Shown: piece after piece, positions 35,133 through 46,530 of the stretch
Layout: every line of letters begins with the position of its first letter
Position numbering within the stretch: the first letter of the stretch is position 1
From: Amaranthus tricolor
Lineage: Eukaryota; Streptophyta; Magnoliopsida; Caryophyllales; Amaranthaceae
Assembly (NCBI RefSeq): GCF_026212465.1
Contig: NC_080060.1
Span: forward strand, 946,001 to 1,010,000
Length of the DNA: 64,000 bases
Direction of reading: 5' to 3'
Notes under the pieces: generated by a model
Databases searched by the model: none
What the model was told of the DNA's origin: nothing
Seen by the model: the letters and a program-made list of their open reading frames with translations, nothing else
Translations under genes and position numbers: made by a program

Positions 35133-36367
35133 ATGAACCGCCGGAGAATTTCTTGGTCAGAATTACCACTGGAGCTATTATCGGAAATCGCCGAACGTCT
35201 CGAAACCCGATCTGAAATCCTACAATTCAGAACAATCTGTAAAACATGGAGAAATTCACTCAGTTTCTCACAATTCTCACAGAAAAGCATTTTATCCCCT
35301 CTTTTACCTTACAAACTTTCATCTACTAATCCACCTTTATTTAGTAATAGGAAATCTATGAATCATTTGGGTTCTTCTTTGATTTTAGTTGCAAGTTCTG
35401 TGTTTATAGTTAGATCAAATCTTAGCCCTAATCTTCCTCCTTGGTTAATCACAGTTGAGGAGTTAAACCCAGGAAAACTTTTCATTAGGCAACCACTTTC
35501 TCGATTTAAAATAGAAAATGTGCCTGATTATGTAATGAAGATTTTGGGTTCTACCCATTACGATGTTTCAGAAATTGGGAGATTATATGCATTTAGATTA
35601 AATGGGTTTTGTATTAAAAGTATGAATGATCGCAATTCATGGAAGAAATGGTTAAATTTTTATAATAAAGTTGTGTTGTTTATAGACCCAAATTGTAGAA
35701 TAAGCCCTAGAATTGACGATTGTATTGCTGCTATTTTGTATGATAATGGGAATCTAGCTACTATAAGGCTTAAAGATGAATATGAACGTCTTGAGGGTTA
35801 TTCTTCCATTGGAAAATTTGATGATCTAGTTATGTTTAAGCAAAAGATTTATGTGATTGATCGCAAAGGAAGGGTTTATAGTATGATGTTTCGACAATTT
35901 GGGTTGTCGAAAATTGTTCATGAGCCAATTGGTAAAGGTCATGCCAATGATCGAAGGAAACGACTCGTAGAATCGAATGGAGAACTCTATTTAATTTATA
36001 GGTCTCATGAGTGTTATAAGAATGTTATGTTCAAAGTTTTTAAGCTAAATGAGAGGCTAATGAAATGGGATGAAGTTAAAGGTATTGGTAATGATCAAGT
36101 ATTGTTTGTTACTTTAGATGGATCATTTTTTGTGCCAAAGAAGGATATATATGGATGGAAAGGAAATTGTATTGTATTTAGTAGAAATTCTTTCCCTACA
36201 TATAATGATACTTTGAAAGGTGATAGAGATGTTTTCAAGACTTGGAAGAAAACTGAACTTGATGTTGCTGTTTTTGATTTTGAGAGTGGTGATTGTGGAC
36301 CTATAGCATGTTATCCTAAATATTCTGATGTGTTTTGGCCTTCCCTGGATTGGATTTCATCTAATTG
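35133..36367 (+). CDS. F-box/KIB protein (SKIP23-like), right copy, intact F-box exon
   Basis: Read as a single exon, this gives 412 residues ending SNW and TAA. The F-box is at about residues 8-48 (WSELPLELLSEIAERLETRS, then RTICKTWRNSL). A DUF295/KIB beta-propeller follows (GRLYAFRLNGFCI, NGELYLIYRSHECY, GNDQVLFVTLDGSFFV, KGNCIVFSRNSFP, WPSLDWIS). Such proteins recruit targets to SCF ubiquitin ligases (family knowledge). The TAA overlaps a strong donor (ATTG then GTAAGA at 36368). Splicing to an acceptor at 37217 continues the frame into CVSNQDEMDF, so the true protein may be longer, or both forms may exist. The start ATG at 35133 (MNRRRISWSEL) fits the usual F-box position. Confidence 0.85.
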
Positions 36368-36439
36368 GTAAGATTTGTCTCAGTTTATGAAGTGTTGGCA
36401 TCATTTATGTGTTTGCTTTATTTACATGAAGTTGCTGGT

Positions 36440-37185
36440 AATGTTTGTTATCAAGGCTCAATCGGAAACAGCCTATTATGGTAATGTTGTGTGTATCGGA
36501 CCTTCTTGAAACCTCTCATTGGTGGGACTTGGGAACCATTTAATGGCGTTAGAGTATTGAATGTGAAAAAAAGTTGTTTCTTTGTTTTATTTATGTGAAA
36601 CAAAACTCTTTGTCAGTACTTAGTACTAACAAAGATAAGATTGTGTATATTTAACCAGTCAGAACCTACATAAGGTGGAAGTTATTTAATTACATTGGGT
36701 AATGAAAAGTGGAAAAATAAACTAACAATGGTAATGTTGTGTGTATTGGACCTTCTCAAAACCTCTCGTTGGTGGGTCTTGAGAAATACTTACTGGCGTT
36801 AGAGTATTGAAGGTGAAAAAATTGTTTGTTTGTTTTATTTATTTGAAATAAACTCTTTGTCATTACTAATAAGGATAAGATTGCGTATATTCAACCTGCC
36901 AAACTCTACATGAGGTGGAAGTCATTTAATTACATTGGGTAACGGAATGTGGAAAAATAAACTAACAGTGGTAATGTTGTGTGTATCGGACCTTCTCTAA
37001 ACCTCTCGTTGGTGGGACTTGAGAACCACTTAATAGAGTTAGAGTATTGAATGTGAAAAAAATTGCTCGTTTGTTTATTTGTGTGAAATAAAGGTTTTGT
37101 CATTACTGACAAAATTGCGTATATTCAACCTCCAAAATCCTTCATAGGTGGAAGTTGTTTAATTACATTGGGTACTGATCAAGCC
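36440..37185 (+). repeat. Three tandem copies of a 240-250-bp SINE-like unit
   Basis: GGTAATGTTGTGTGTATYGG recurs at 36480, 36730 and 36970. Each copy continues through ACCTCTCRTTGGTGGG and ends with GGTGGAAGTYATTTAATTACA. The unit lies between the F-box exon and the HGNI exons of the right copy. Confidence 0.85.
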
Positions 37186-37864
37186 TAATTTGAAATTGTC
37201 TGTGGTTATTGTGGAAGTGTTTCTAATCAAGATGAAATGGATTTTACCAGTGAGATTGGCCCGAAACCCGTTTCACAAGCCGAGATACTCGCTTCATCGG
37301 AGGCTGCTGCAGATCTGCAAACTGGTATACCGAACATTGCTCAAGAAGCTAATCAAGCAACTCATCCCGTCCTTTCGAATTTGCTGCACAAAAAACTGTC
37401 ATTTTGATTTACGTTATATAGCAAATTCAAACGGGCAGAGGAGTATATTGCAACCCTTCTATAACTTGACTATTGAATCTTATTTCACTATATTTCAGGC
37501 CAAAACAACATTGATTCAGGTTTAGCTGTCAATTCTGTTCTTCAGGTAGTAATACTAATGTTCTTGCCGCACTTTTTCCTTGATGGTTAACTTAGGGATT
37601 TTGTATGAATTAGTGTCACATGATTCGCTAATTGTCTTGCGAATTGCAAATCATAAAAAGCAAATTATGATTGGTTTTAGACTATTTTTTGAACCATTTT
37701 AAGTGAAACGCGAATCTAAAAGGCGAACTAACTAGCAAATTATGTTCCACTTGTATAAACATAAGTTACATAACTATGTACAATCTTACTTTAATGCAGG
37801 ATTCAGTTGGCAGCAGTTCTGATGATTCTCTTCTGAAGGTAAACGAATGACTTGCTATTCATAT

Positions 37865-37945
37865 ATGTATTCTAAGTGGCGTATATCTGACCCTTCCAAA
37901 CCCGCCTTGGTGAGAGACATTTCACATTTGGGTAACGACAACCAG
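37865..37945 (+). repeat. SINE-like fragment
   Basis: GGCGTATATCTGACCCTTCC followed by a degenerate CACATTTGGGTAACG tail of the same family as 36440-37185. Confidence 0.4.
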
Positions 37946-37950
37946 CAAGT

Positions 37951-38086
37951 CTTGTATAAGACCGTCTCACCATCAGACGAGCCCATATAGTTAGCCCATT
38001 TCTCTATTTGAGCACTTTAATGTTATTAGTGATCAATTTAAAACATTAAGTGTACATTAGGCCAACCCAATAGAGATGGTACGAGA
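37951..38086. mobile_element. MITE-like element with GACCGTCTCAC end
   Basis: CTTGTATAAGACCGTCTCACC, then AGCCCATATAGTTAGCCCATT, then GGCCAACCCAATAGAGATGG. This order is the same as in the element at 63622-63842. It is a small non-autonomous family that recurs at 41482, 42491 and 42955. Confidence 0.55.
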
Positions 38087-39064
38087 AATCATTGTTCCTC
38101 ATATCTGAATCGGAAATTTTCCTTGCAGAGTGTTGGAAATGGTGCTTTGCCTTCAGAAGAAAAATTCCATGGAGTTGATGTGAATTCTGAGTGGTCCCAA
38201 TTTTGAAGAAAATATGGGAAAAGCATGGAAACATAATACAAGAATTTGTAGCACAAAATGATCAAATGATCCTAAAATGGGCCTTAGAATCACTAGCAAA
38301 AATGGTTGTTATTCTTCAGAACAACACTGGAAATTCCTTGAGTGATTCCGAAGCTGAATACTTAGATGCAACCTTATATAATCTTCAAACAATGAGTTAG
38401 ATTGGTTAGTACCCCTTCGTTGATTTCTCACAAAAACATGAAGCATGCTCATGTAATGAAGGAACTTATTAGTACAAAAGCTAAGCTCCTAGCACAACTC
38501 AGGGAAGTGGATGAAAAACTTGACAAACAGAGAAAAAGCTTGTTGTGATTGAAGATCTATTTGCTGCCTTGTTGTAATGACTTTCATCTTTCATCTTCAT
38601 AATATTCCTTGATCATTAGCGGGTTTTTTGTGCATTTCTTGTTTATGTGAAGTAGCGTAAAATATGCTACTAATGATTCATTGGAAACAAGCTCTTTAAC
38701 ATGGGAGAATCTGGGGTCGGGCCTGCCTAGACCATGGCCTAGTTATTTGATAAAAACTATATTGATATTGAACTGTGTAACATAATAAGACTGAAGAATA
38801 ATAACCGTTTTAGTATACTAGTATACATAGATGCATGTTCGACCCAATGTATACTAGTATCTTGGATTCGATTCCCCTGCTCTTTGTCAGGGGAGAATTT
38901 AGGTGCATGTGAGCATGTCCGCTTTGGGTTAGGCCATGGCCCAAGTTCGTATGATTAAAATAGATATTGTTATTAAACTGTGTAATATATAACATAGAAG
39001 AATAACAATCGAGTAAGCCAATGTACATGTAATGATGAATGTCGGCACACCCTATAATACCATC

Positions 39065-39215
39065 TTGAATTTTCCCCTGCTCTTTGTCATCGCTAACAAG
39101 GGTAAAGTCGCATAAATCTGACCTCCTCATATCCTACTTAGGTGGGAGCCACTTGATGGCGTTGGGGTCTTGAAATGTATTGGCTCTGATTGCTCTTTTC
39201 TTCTGCTGATGATAC
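39065..39215 (+). repeat. SINE-like dispersed repeat
   Basis: AACAAGGGTAAAGTCGC, AGGTGGGAGCCACTTGATGG and CGTTGGGGTCTTGAAATG form a well-preserved copy of the family. Confidence 0.55.
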
Positions 39216-39532
39216 TGTGACTTGTGCTGTGTTCAGAAGTTCAGTGCAAGGAGAAGTGACTGTAAATCTACCATTTTATCTGCTGATGGTATTCTAAAAG
39301 CAGTGTTTTTCTGAACATAAAAGTATACTTTATGCATATTTTGTAAGTACTTTTGTTAAATTATCTATGCATTGTCAATGGAGAAACAAATTTATAGTTA
39401 TTTTGTTCGGAAGTATAATGGATTTTGAAAAGACTTAGTCATATTTGCTAATATTTATATAAAGTTGCAGATGATATTTACAATTAAGTGTCAATTAAAA
39501 ACCTCTTTGTTACTTCTATATAATTAATGTAG

Positions 39533-40382
39533 TGTTGTCATTTAGAGCGTATAATGGTCATCAAAAATTATAATTAGTTAAATTAAATAATTAATTTAAA
39601 TAAATTAATTTGAGAATATCCCAAGGTTGCAAAGTTTCTGTTTTGAGCAAAAAGTGGTATTCACGGATCATGAAACAACTCGTGGATCACGAGAAAGGAA
39701 AAGCTACTGTTTTGTGGAAGCAGCAGGTCGCGGCCTGCGAGTTTTGCTTTGTTTTGCGGGTTTCTTTGCAAAGTTAGTTTATTCGTTTTGTTAGTTTTAA
39801 TGTAACTACCAACGGTTAGAAATGGTTATATTAACCAGATATATTGAGATGGTTTGGTTGAAAGACGACATTAGTTCGTGAATCAATCTTGTGTTTTATG
39901 GAGTAACATGTTACTTCGTGAAAAGGTGTAAGCTATTCTATAAATATAGAAGGCTTGTGTGGTTATTTTCTACATGCATTTCCTGATTTCTTTTCTTCTC
40001 TAGCACTTTACATAGAGAACTTACAATCCTCAATTGTAATTTTCGGTATCTTCTTCCATTTAAGTTTTCCTTACATCGTTCTAAATTCCGTGTGCTAGGA
40101 ATTTAGTATAATTCTTTGTATCTCAGAACATATTTCCGGTTTATTCCCAAGCACCGTAGTAGGGAAGAAATGATGTTTTTGGAAAGAGAATCTCGCCTCC
40201 AATTAATATCAAGTTCAAACAAAATCTTCTTGTTACTTTGTTCGTGATTGAAGATCGGTTTCTCGGAGTTCTCGGTAGTGTACATAAGCATAGTTCTTGA
40301 TTGTCATATTTAATTTGTTTTCTATTACAAAGTTGTAACTTTATTTTGTTGTTTATTTAATTTAAAGTAACATTTTACAACA
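39533..40382. mobile_element. Solo LTR with exact 5-bp target duplication
   Basis: An 850-bp sequence starts TGTTGTCATTTAG and ends ATTTTACAACA, giving the TG...CA ends with a short TGTTGT/ACAACA inverted repeat. It is flanked by identical TGTAG at 39528-39532 and 40383-40387. An internal TATA motif (CTATAAATATAG, about 39935) fits U3. No coding region follows, so this is a solo LTR left by recombination between the two LTRs of a retrotransposon. Confidence 0.88.
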
Positions 40383-40387
40383 TGTAG

Positions 40388-41220
40388 CCCATAAACATGA
40401 AAAATGAATTGCGTCGGGTTGTCTAGCCGGCATACGCCGCGTGCATGGCATGCCATGTACAATAATGAATCTGTAGGCTATTCTCAAACAATAACTCGTG
40501 AGTCGTGAGTCGTGACTTGGTATGCGCATGTGAATCATGCTGCAAACTTGCACAATAAAATGGCGCCCTTGGTGAGCCGTTCCAGCAGAGCGTACCTACA
40601 AGCCACATGTCATGTCGTACTTATCTTACATCTTACCCTTGATTAAGAATAACATTAATTAATTTTAAATCATAACAATTCTCTCAAAAAGCTCTCTTAT
40701 AATTAGAGAAACAGACTAACTTGCAACTAAAAAAAAGTAAGTACTCTCTCTATCTTAATAAATTGTCTCATTTTCTTTTTTATCTTGTTCTACCAAATTT
40801 ACCTCATTTTTATATTTGCTCATGACTCACATACTTTCTCTTATTTTCATCCACACATTTAACTTGTATTTTCATTCCATCCGCACATTTCTCCACTACA
40901 CACTATTTATTTTTTGTCTTATTTTTCTTAGTTTTTTATTAAATATTTATAGGGCAAATCTGATAGGGCATGAGGAGTATATATCATTCCCATGCAAAGT
41001 ATATGACATAGAGTAACATCAACATGTAAGCAAATTAACAAGCTGTGTTTAAATTAAGGAGCAATTAACAGAAAAGAGTACCATAACATTTGTTCAAACC
41101 ATGCATGAAGCATTAAGAGTACACAAGATGATAAAACCATGTTTGCTCTAAACAAACCATATTTGTAATTGTGATAGATAGCTTAATATTCATATATAAT
41201 ATATTGAGCTTCATTTTTAA
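40388..41220. other. Spacer between the solo LTR and AGL6
   Basis: Contains a GC-richer patch at about 40400-40620 (GTGCATGGCATGCCATG) with no open coding sense. A possible degenerate Stowaway lies at about 40745-40975 (TACTCTCTCTATC ... ATGAGGAGTA). The 3' UTR of the AGL6-like gene lies at the right end. Confidence 0.35.
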
Positions 41221-44200
41221 TTAAAGCAACCATCCTGCTTGGTGAAAGTTACCAATGTTGCCACTCATACTCGATCTCGGGTTCATATTTGATGGACCTT
41301 CATCCTCATGAGAGGCATATTGAGGAGGATATCTGTTCGTAATTCAATCGAAAATAACTTTTTTATTAGTGCCTTTGCATAAGCTTGGTATTAGGATGAC
41401 GACAGTCTGTTTGCTTATTGGTATCAAATGGCTACACACAAATATGATGAGGTTTCATCCTAAAACAATTGGTAATCAGCTATTCTTGTGAGAGACCGTC
41501 TCTCAAAGAAATTACCTCAAAACAAGAAGCTCACGTTCTTATTTTTTCTTTAATTTGTATTAATTGGCTATTTAGCCCATATATCTAATGCGTTTCTCGG
41601 AGAGACCGTCTCTCACAACAGTTTGTGATTGGTAATAAGAGTGATTTATCAAGCTCACATGTGGGCCCAAGTTTTAATTGAGCATGACCGTCATTCTTTT
41701 TGCACCCACAAATTATTTGTGTAAGTTCCATATTTTTTTTCGATTCATCAAAAAAATTTCAGCTCTAATACCAAAAAAAAGTGATAAAACGGCCTTAAAT
41801 ATTATTGACGTATAAAAATAATAGTATATCTATACTAGTTTTATAAGGTGTGAGGAAATTACCCAATTTGGAGAAGAGGCTCAGGTTTGTAATTGTATGA
41901 TCCAATTTGCAAGAAAGAGTCATCAGATTGAGGAGCAATGAATGGAATGCAACCATTAGAATCCAACATTGGCACAAAACCATGTTCTTCTACCTGCATG
42001 CATTTTGAACCCAAATAATTTTCTAAAAAATAATCTAAAAAATTATGTTTATTGAAACATGATTATAAAATCAGTAAAAAAAAAAAAAAAGTAAAAGAGT
42101 TAGATGAACCTTCATCTTCAGTTCCTTGTTCAAATCACCAAGTTTGCGCTCCTAGAGGAACAACAATTTTAACATCTAAATTAATTATCATTATTAAATG
42201 GCTCACCACTTAGCCAATTAAAAAAGCCAACAGTCAATAATTGACAACTAATTGCTAAACACCCCTTAAACTCTGACCATATAGCTAGATTTTGAAAAGT
42301 TGGATAATAAATAATTTGTTTCCAATTGAAACGTATAAACTACTTTGCTATGATTAGACTACTACTGCAACGAGTCCAACCTAACTCGTTTTAAAATAAG
42401 CATCGTCCAATATGTATTCGTCCGATGACACAAGAGATTTAGTAATGATATGGAATACTTATTTAACATGGGGAAGAACTAACAACTCCTTTATGAGACC
42501 GTCTCACAGTGGTATAAGTCCATATAAGGTGCTTAAATTCAAAAAATATAGATTTATTATTTATTAAGTATTAAATTTAATATTAAAATAACATGTAAAA
42601 TATTAGATGATTAAATGTGAGTATTTTAAGTACAAATTTATGTATGGGAAATGAGTAATGTATGCATGTTGTTAACCAAGGTATCCAATAGCACAATGAA
42701 CTTATTGTCTTACCGATCTTCGAAGCATTTCCATTTGCTCTCTCATCACTTGTGCCTGTCATATTTCAACAACAACAATTACATATATAATTTATGTGCA
42801 ATATCAACATTTATGAAAATGTCAAAGCCCTGAACCCAAATTAAAGAATTGAGATCGATTATAAAATAATAATAATAACAATAGATCAATTTAGTACCTA
42901 GTTGTCCACATTAATTAACTTATATATGAAAACTAAAAAAATAATTGCATGAGGCCGTTTTACCATGAGGAAGCGATCACTTTAAATGATTATTTTGAGA
43001 TTATAAGTGATTATTTTAATAGTAAAGAAAATAATCAGTTTAAGATTATAATTAGTCACTTTAAGATTTTAAGTTGATCACTTATTTAAGGTTATTAGTC
43101 TAATAAAAATAATCTCACCGTGAAACCATCTCATTTGAAAAGTGGGTGATTAAAGAACTACTTTGAAAAAAAAACTTGTACGAAGTAGTAATCTCTTAAG
43201 AATATAAAAGTGATTATTTTAAGATTATAATTAGTCGCTTTGAGATTCTAAGTGATCATTTTTTAAAGTGATTAAAAAAAATACTTAGAAAATAATATTC
43301 ACTTGAAATATTGTATGAAGTAGTGAAGAAATACCTTCCTAGTTTGAGTCCGAGCAAGAGCTCCTTCAAGTTGCTGCTCTAGATTCTGCAACTCTTTCAC
43401 ACTTAGGACTCCTAGTTCCTCTCCCAACATATGCCTAAATCATTAAGTCGATTCAATTATAGATCTTTAAAATACAAAAATATAGCTAAAACACTCGCCT
43501 TTTTAATAAATAATACTACCTCTGTTTCTTTTAGATCTGAACCATATAATCGATTTTATGTTAGTGTTCTTGTTGTCACTAGAAAATTTGTAACTTTTAA
43601 ATTTCCTATTGTAATGAATTAATTAGGTGATATTATACAACCTCTAAACTTTGTCTAGGTGGAAGCGACAATGACATATGGGTTAGAAGCATAATATTAC
43701 AAAGATGAAAATAATCTAATTACTAAGTATTTGTTTAATTAGACCAGATAATTGAAAAAATACAAGGTGCACACACTTTATAGGCTAAGAAGATATTATT
43801 TTAAAATCAAATAACAATGGAAGAAAGGTTCTAATGACTTATAAAGTGTGTCAATCATCTTTATTCATCGATGTGGGACAAATTATTTCAATAGTTAGCT
43901 AATTAGACCTTTGAGCTCTCTTTAGAGCTTCATATTGCACCTCCAGTTGTGCAATCTCTTCAAGCCAGCCCTGTAGTTAATTAAGAAAATATTATTGGAA
44001 GATTATTGACTTAGTAATATTTTAATTAATAACAATACAAATTTAAACAAAAAAATAAAGTGGCTAGCATACTTTTATTGTTACATTGTTAGACCTAATA
44101 ACAAATTCAAGAAATAGTAAAATAAAATATATTTTAATGAAACATATAACATAATATGAAACTATAATCGTCAACTTAAGCTTTTTAAATTGATGATTAC

Positions 44201-45157
44201 CAAGTCCACGTTTGCTAAAAGCTTTTCTTTGATTAATTTGGTAAAATTCTTAACATTGAGATAAATAAAACAAATAAGTAAATAAATAGGAAAAATTAAG
44301 AGATTGAGAATCGACTCTTATATCAGTTGGAGCAAGCTCGTATTAATTTTCCCAACTTAATATATTAAGTTCGATTCTTATCAAGACATCTCAACCCCTC
44401 CTCTCGGCCTAGCATGTGATAAAAAATGAAATATACATTTAAATAAATAAAGTTAGTGTAATAATTATTATAAAACCTGTGTTTGAACTCTAATGGCATG
44501 CCCTTGATGAAGATCATTGTTGTTATTAATGTTGCCATAACGTTGATATCGTTCAAGGGTTTTTAGAACACAACTGACCAAAAAAAAAAAAATATATCCA
44601 ATTAAAACTTATAAACATTGTTCAAAAGAATAATAAAATAAAAAACAAAAAAATAAAATAAGTACACACCATATGTTTCCTTTGTTCATACTTAATTAAG
44701 TCTATCCTAATTCCTAACGTTCGTACGCGCGTAAAGATTAGAGATCTCAACAAAGAGTTCATTACAATATTTAGAATAGATTTCCGTGCACATAATTTTA
44801 AATGTTTTGCAAAAAAAATTAGATTTTCAGCATTGTTTCGTTTTTTAGAGATTGCTCAATTTACAAATATTACTTTGTATACTATTTATAGATATAAAGG
44901 AAATAAAAGGGTTTTAAAGAAAAAATCTCCTCATAAATTAAATTATAGATGTATTTCATATAATTATTAAATTGTAATACATTAAATCTAATTAATTAGC
45001 TTTGTAAATTTCTTTAAATTATCCTTTTAAAAGGTGCATGAAAGGTGTTAATCGAGTTTTGTACTAATTAAAGAAAATATTACTTTTTTTATCTGTTGAG
45101 GTCTTGAGTTTAATTTTATTTTTTTTGTTGGCCAAGTTGAAGGAAAGGGGGATTTTG

Positions 45158-45199
<42 letters not shown>

Positions 45200-46419
45200 G
45201 CTAGCTAGCCTTTTGCAGAAAAAACTGAAATAAAGGAGCATATAATAGATGGAAAGAGATGAACAAAATCATTGTAAAAGAGAAAATCCTAGGAAAAATA
45301 AATAAAAATTCTGACAAATATATTAACTTTAAATTCCCATATTACTATTTGCACACTTCAGAAAAATTAAATTCATACACCAGAAAAAGAAAAAAATTCT
45401 GACAAGTAATAATCTTCTAGCATTTTTTGTAGTAAAACACCAGAATTTTAGGTTATTTCAGAAACTTTTAATTTGTATAGCTCATTAAAATTAAAATTAA
45501 TATTAATTAAAATTACCTTAATAATATTGCTCAAAAATAAATTACTTTAGTAGCTACATCCCTACTAGAATGATTATGTAACAAGATGAAATATATTTTT
45601 GTATTTCTAAAAAATAAGCATTCAACAAATTATTAAACTTCAATTGGGATTGGAAATTCATCAATTGGGGTCTTAGAAACCTAATTAAAACGAGAAATCG
45701 ATTAGGGTTATTAATTTTGAGGGGTTTTGACTATATATTTTATATATTTTGACATTTTATGTTAAAATAAGTTATTTTTAAAAGTTAATTGTTTAATTAA
45801 CAAATTTTCGTTAAAATTTATAATAACTATTAAGCTATCATATGAAATTATATGATCTATAGTTAAGATTATGTATGAGCTTTACAAATGTTTAAGACGA
45901 CTCTGATCTATTGAGTGTATAATTCAAAACAAATTAATAGACATTAAGATCAAGACTAGTAAAAAGTTTAAAAGAAAGAGATAATTTGGTGGATCATAAG
46001 AAACCCTAGATCTTCTTCGATGAGTCTTTTATATTTAAAAAAACCCAAATTATGTATTATTTGTTGTCATTATACCTAATATATCTAGCTTATAAATGAT
46101 ATAATGATCAGAGTTTAGATCAAAAGGTTAAACGACAACAGATCATATCCTTATAATCAAAGGTTACAGGTTTCAGCTAGAGAATTGACCTTGATTATTA
46201 TATATTGCTACAGTTATTCAAGAAAAAAAGAAATTACCTGATAGAGCTAAATTCATAAAGTTTTCCTCTAGAAGAGAAAACAATAAGGGCAATTTCAGCA
46301 TCACAAAGTACAGAGAGTTCATGAGCTTTCTTCATTAAACCATTTCTTCTCTTAGAAAAGGTTACTTGTCTGCTTATATTATTCTCTATTCTCTTCATCT
46401 CCACTTTTCCTCTACCCAT
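41221..46419 (-). CDS. AGL6: AGL6-clade MIKC MADS-box transcription factor, 8 exons
   Basis: Exons on the minus strand are 46419-46238, 44573-44477, 43970-43909, 43434-43335, 42755-42714, 42151-42110, 41993-41863 and 41332-41221. They total 768 nt (255 residues), with every phase continuous and the two 42-bp exons typical of MIKC genes. Exon 1 encodes the MADS domain ([20 protein letters not shown], then [20 protein letters not shown]). The I and K regions include [45 protein letters not shown] and [12 protein letters not shown]. The C-terminus ends [13 protein letters not shown], resembling the AGL6 end motif. The LGEELG...SVKELQNLE...LEGALA pattern separates it from SEP and SQUA clades. AGL6 proteins control floral organ identity and meristem fate as nuclear MADS dimers (family knowledge). 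Intron 1 is long (1,664 bp), as is common in the clade. Confidence 0.93.
41482..41619. mobile_element. MITE in AGL6 intron 7 with GAGAGACCGTCTCTC ends
   Basis: CTTGTGAGAGACCGTCTCTC opens and GGAGAGACCGTCTCTCACAA closes a 138-bp element with inverted-repeat ends. GAGAGACCGTCTCTC is itself a near-palindrome. Confidence 0.65.
42491..42620. mobile_element. Partial MITE in AGL6 intron 5
   Basis: ATGAGACCGTCTCACAGTGG and then GTCCATATAAGG match the left end of the GACCGTCTC family. The right end is degraded. Confidence 0.35.
42955..43145. mobile_element. MITE in AGL6 intron 4
   Basis: GAGGCCGTTTTACCATGAGG opens and ATCTCACCGTGAAACCATCTC closes the element. Inside are repeats of TTTAAGATTATAAGTGAT, as in the element at 63622-63842. 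Confidence 0.5.
43760..43880. repeat. Dispersed repeat in AGL6 intron 3, shared with 28195-28345
   Basis: AGGTGCACACACTTTATAGG, GACTTATAAAGTGTG and CATCGATGTGGGAC parallel the copy in the carboxypeptidase intron. Confidence 0.55.
45158..45195. repeat. Poly-A tract in AGL6 intron 1
   Basis: An uninterrupted run of 38 A on the plus strand (poly-T in the transcript). Its length may be inaccurate in the assembly. Confidence 0.95.
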
Positions 46420-46459
46420 TTTCTTTTTTAATTAATTCTTAGATTAATTATACTCCCTA

Positions 46460-46530
46460 ATTATTAATAATAATAACAATAATAATAATAATAATAATAA
46501 TAATATTAATAATAATAATAAGTATAATAA
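46460..46530. repeat. (TAA)n microsatellite just upstream of AGL6
   Basis: Imperfect TAA/AAT triplets about 45-110 bp upstream of the AGL6 start codon, in the presumed 5' UTR or core promoter. Confidence 0.9.

Larger units (their letters stand above)
37218..38548 (+). pseudogene. HGNI-domain exons, right copy, frameshifted
   Basis: Exon-like pieces are 37218-37407 (VSNQDEMDFTSEIGPKPVSQ onward, ending in a stop), 37499-37545 (NNIDSGLAVNSVLQ), 37800-37838 (DSVGSSSDDSLLK) and 38129-38548. They have AG/GT borders and the same phases as the left copy. In the last piece the frame reads FHGVDVNSEWSQF and stops, while the alternative frame resumes at 38191 with VPILKKIWEKHGNIIQEFV. One base was therefore lost at about 38190. 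Further frame changes at about 38398 and beyond separate the C-terminal KLLAQLREVDEKLDKQRKS helix. The left copy at 29881-30399 keeps the same region open. Confidence 0.65.
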
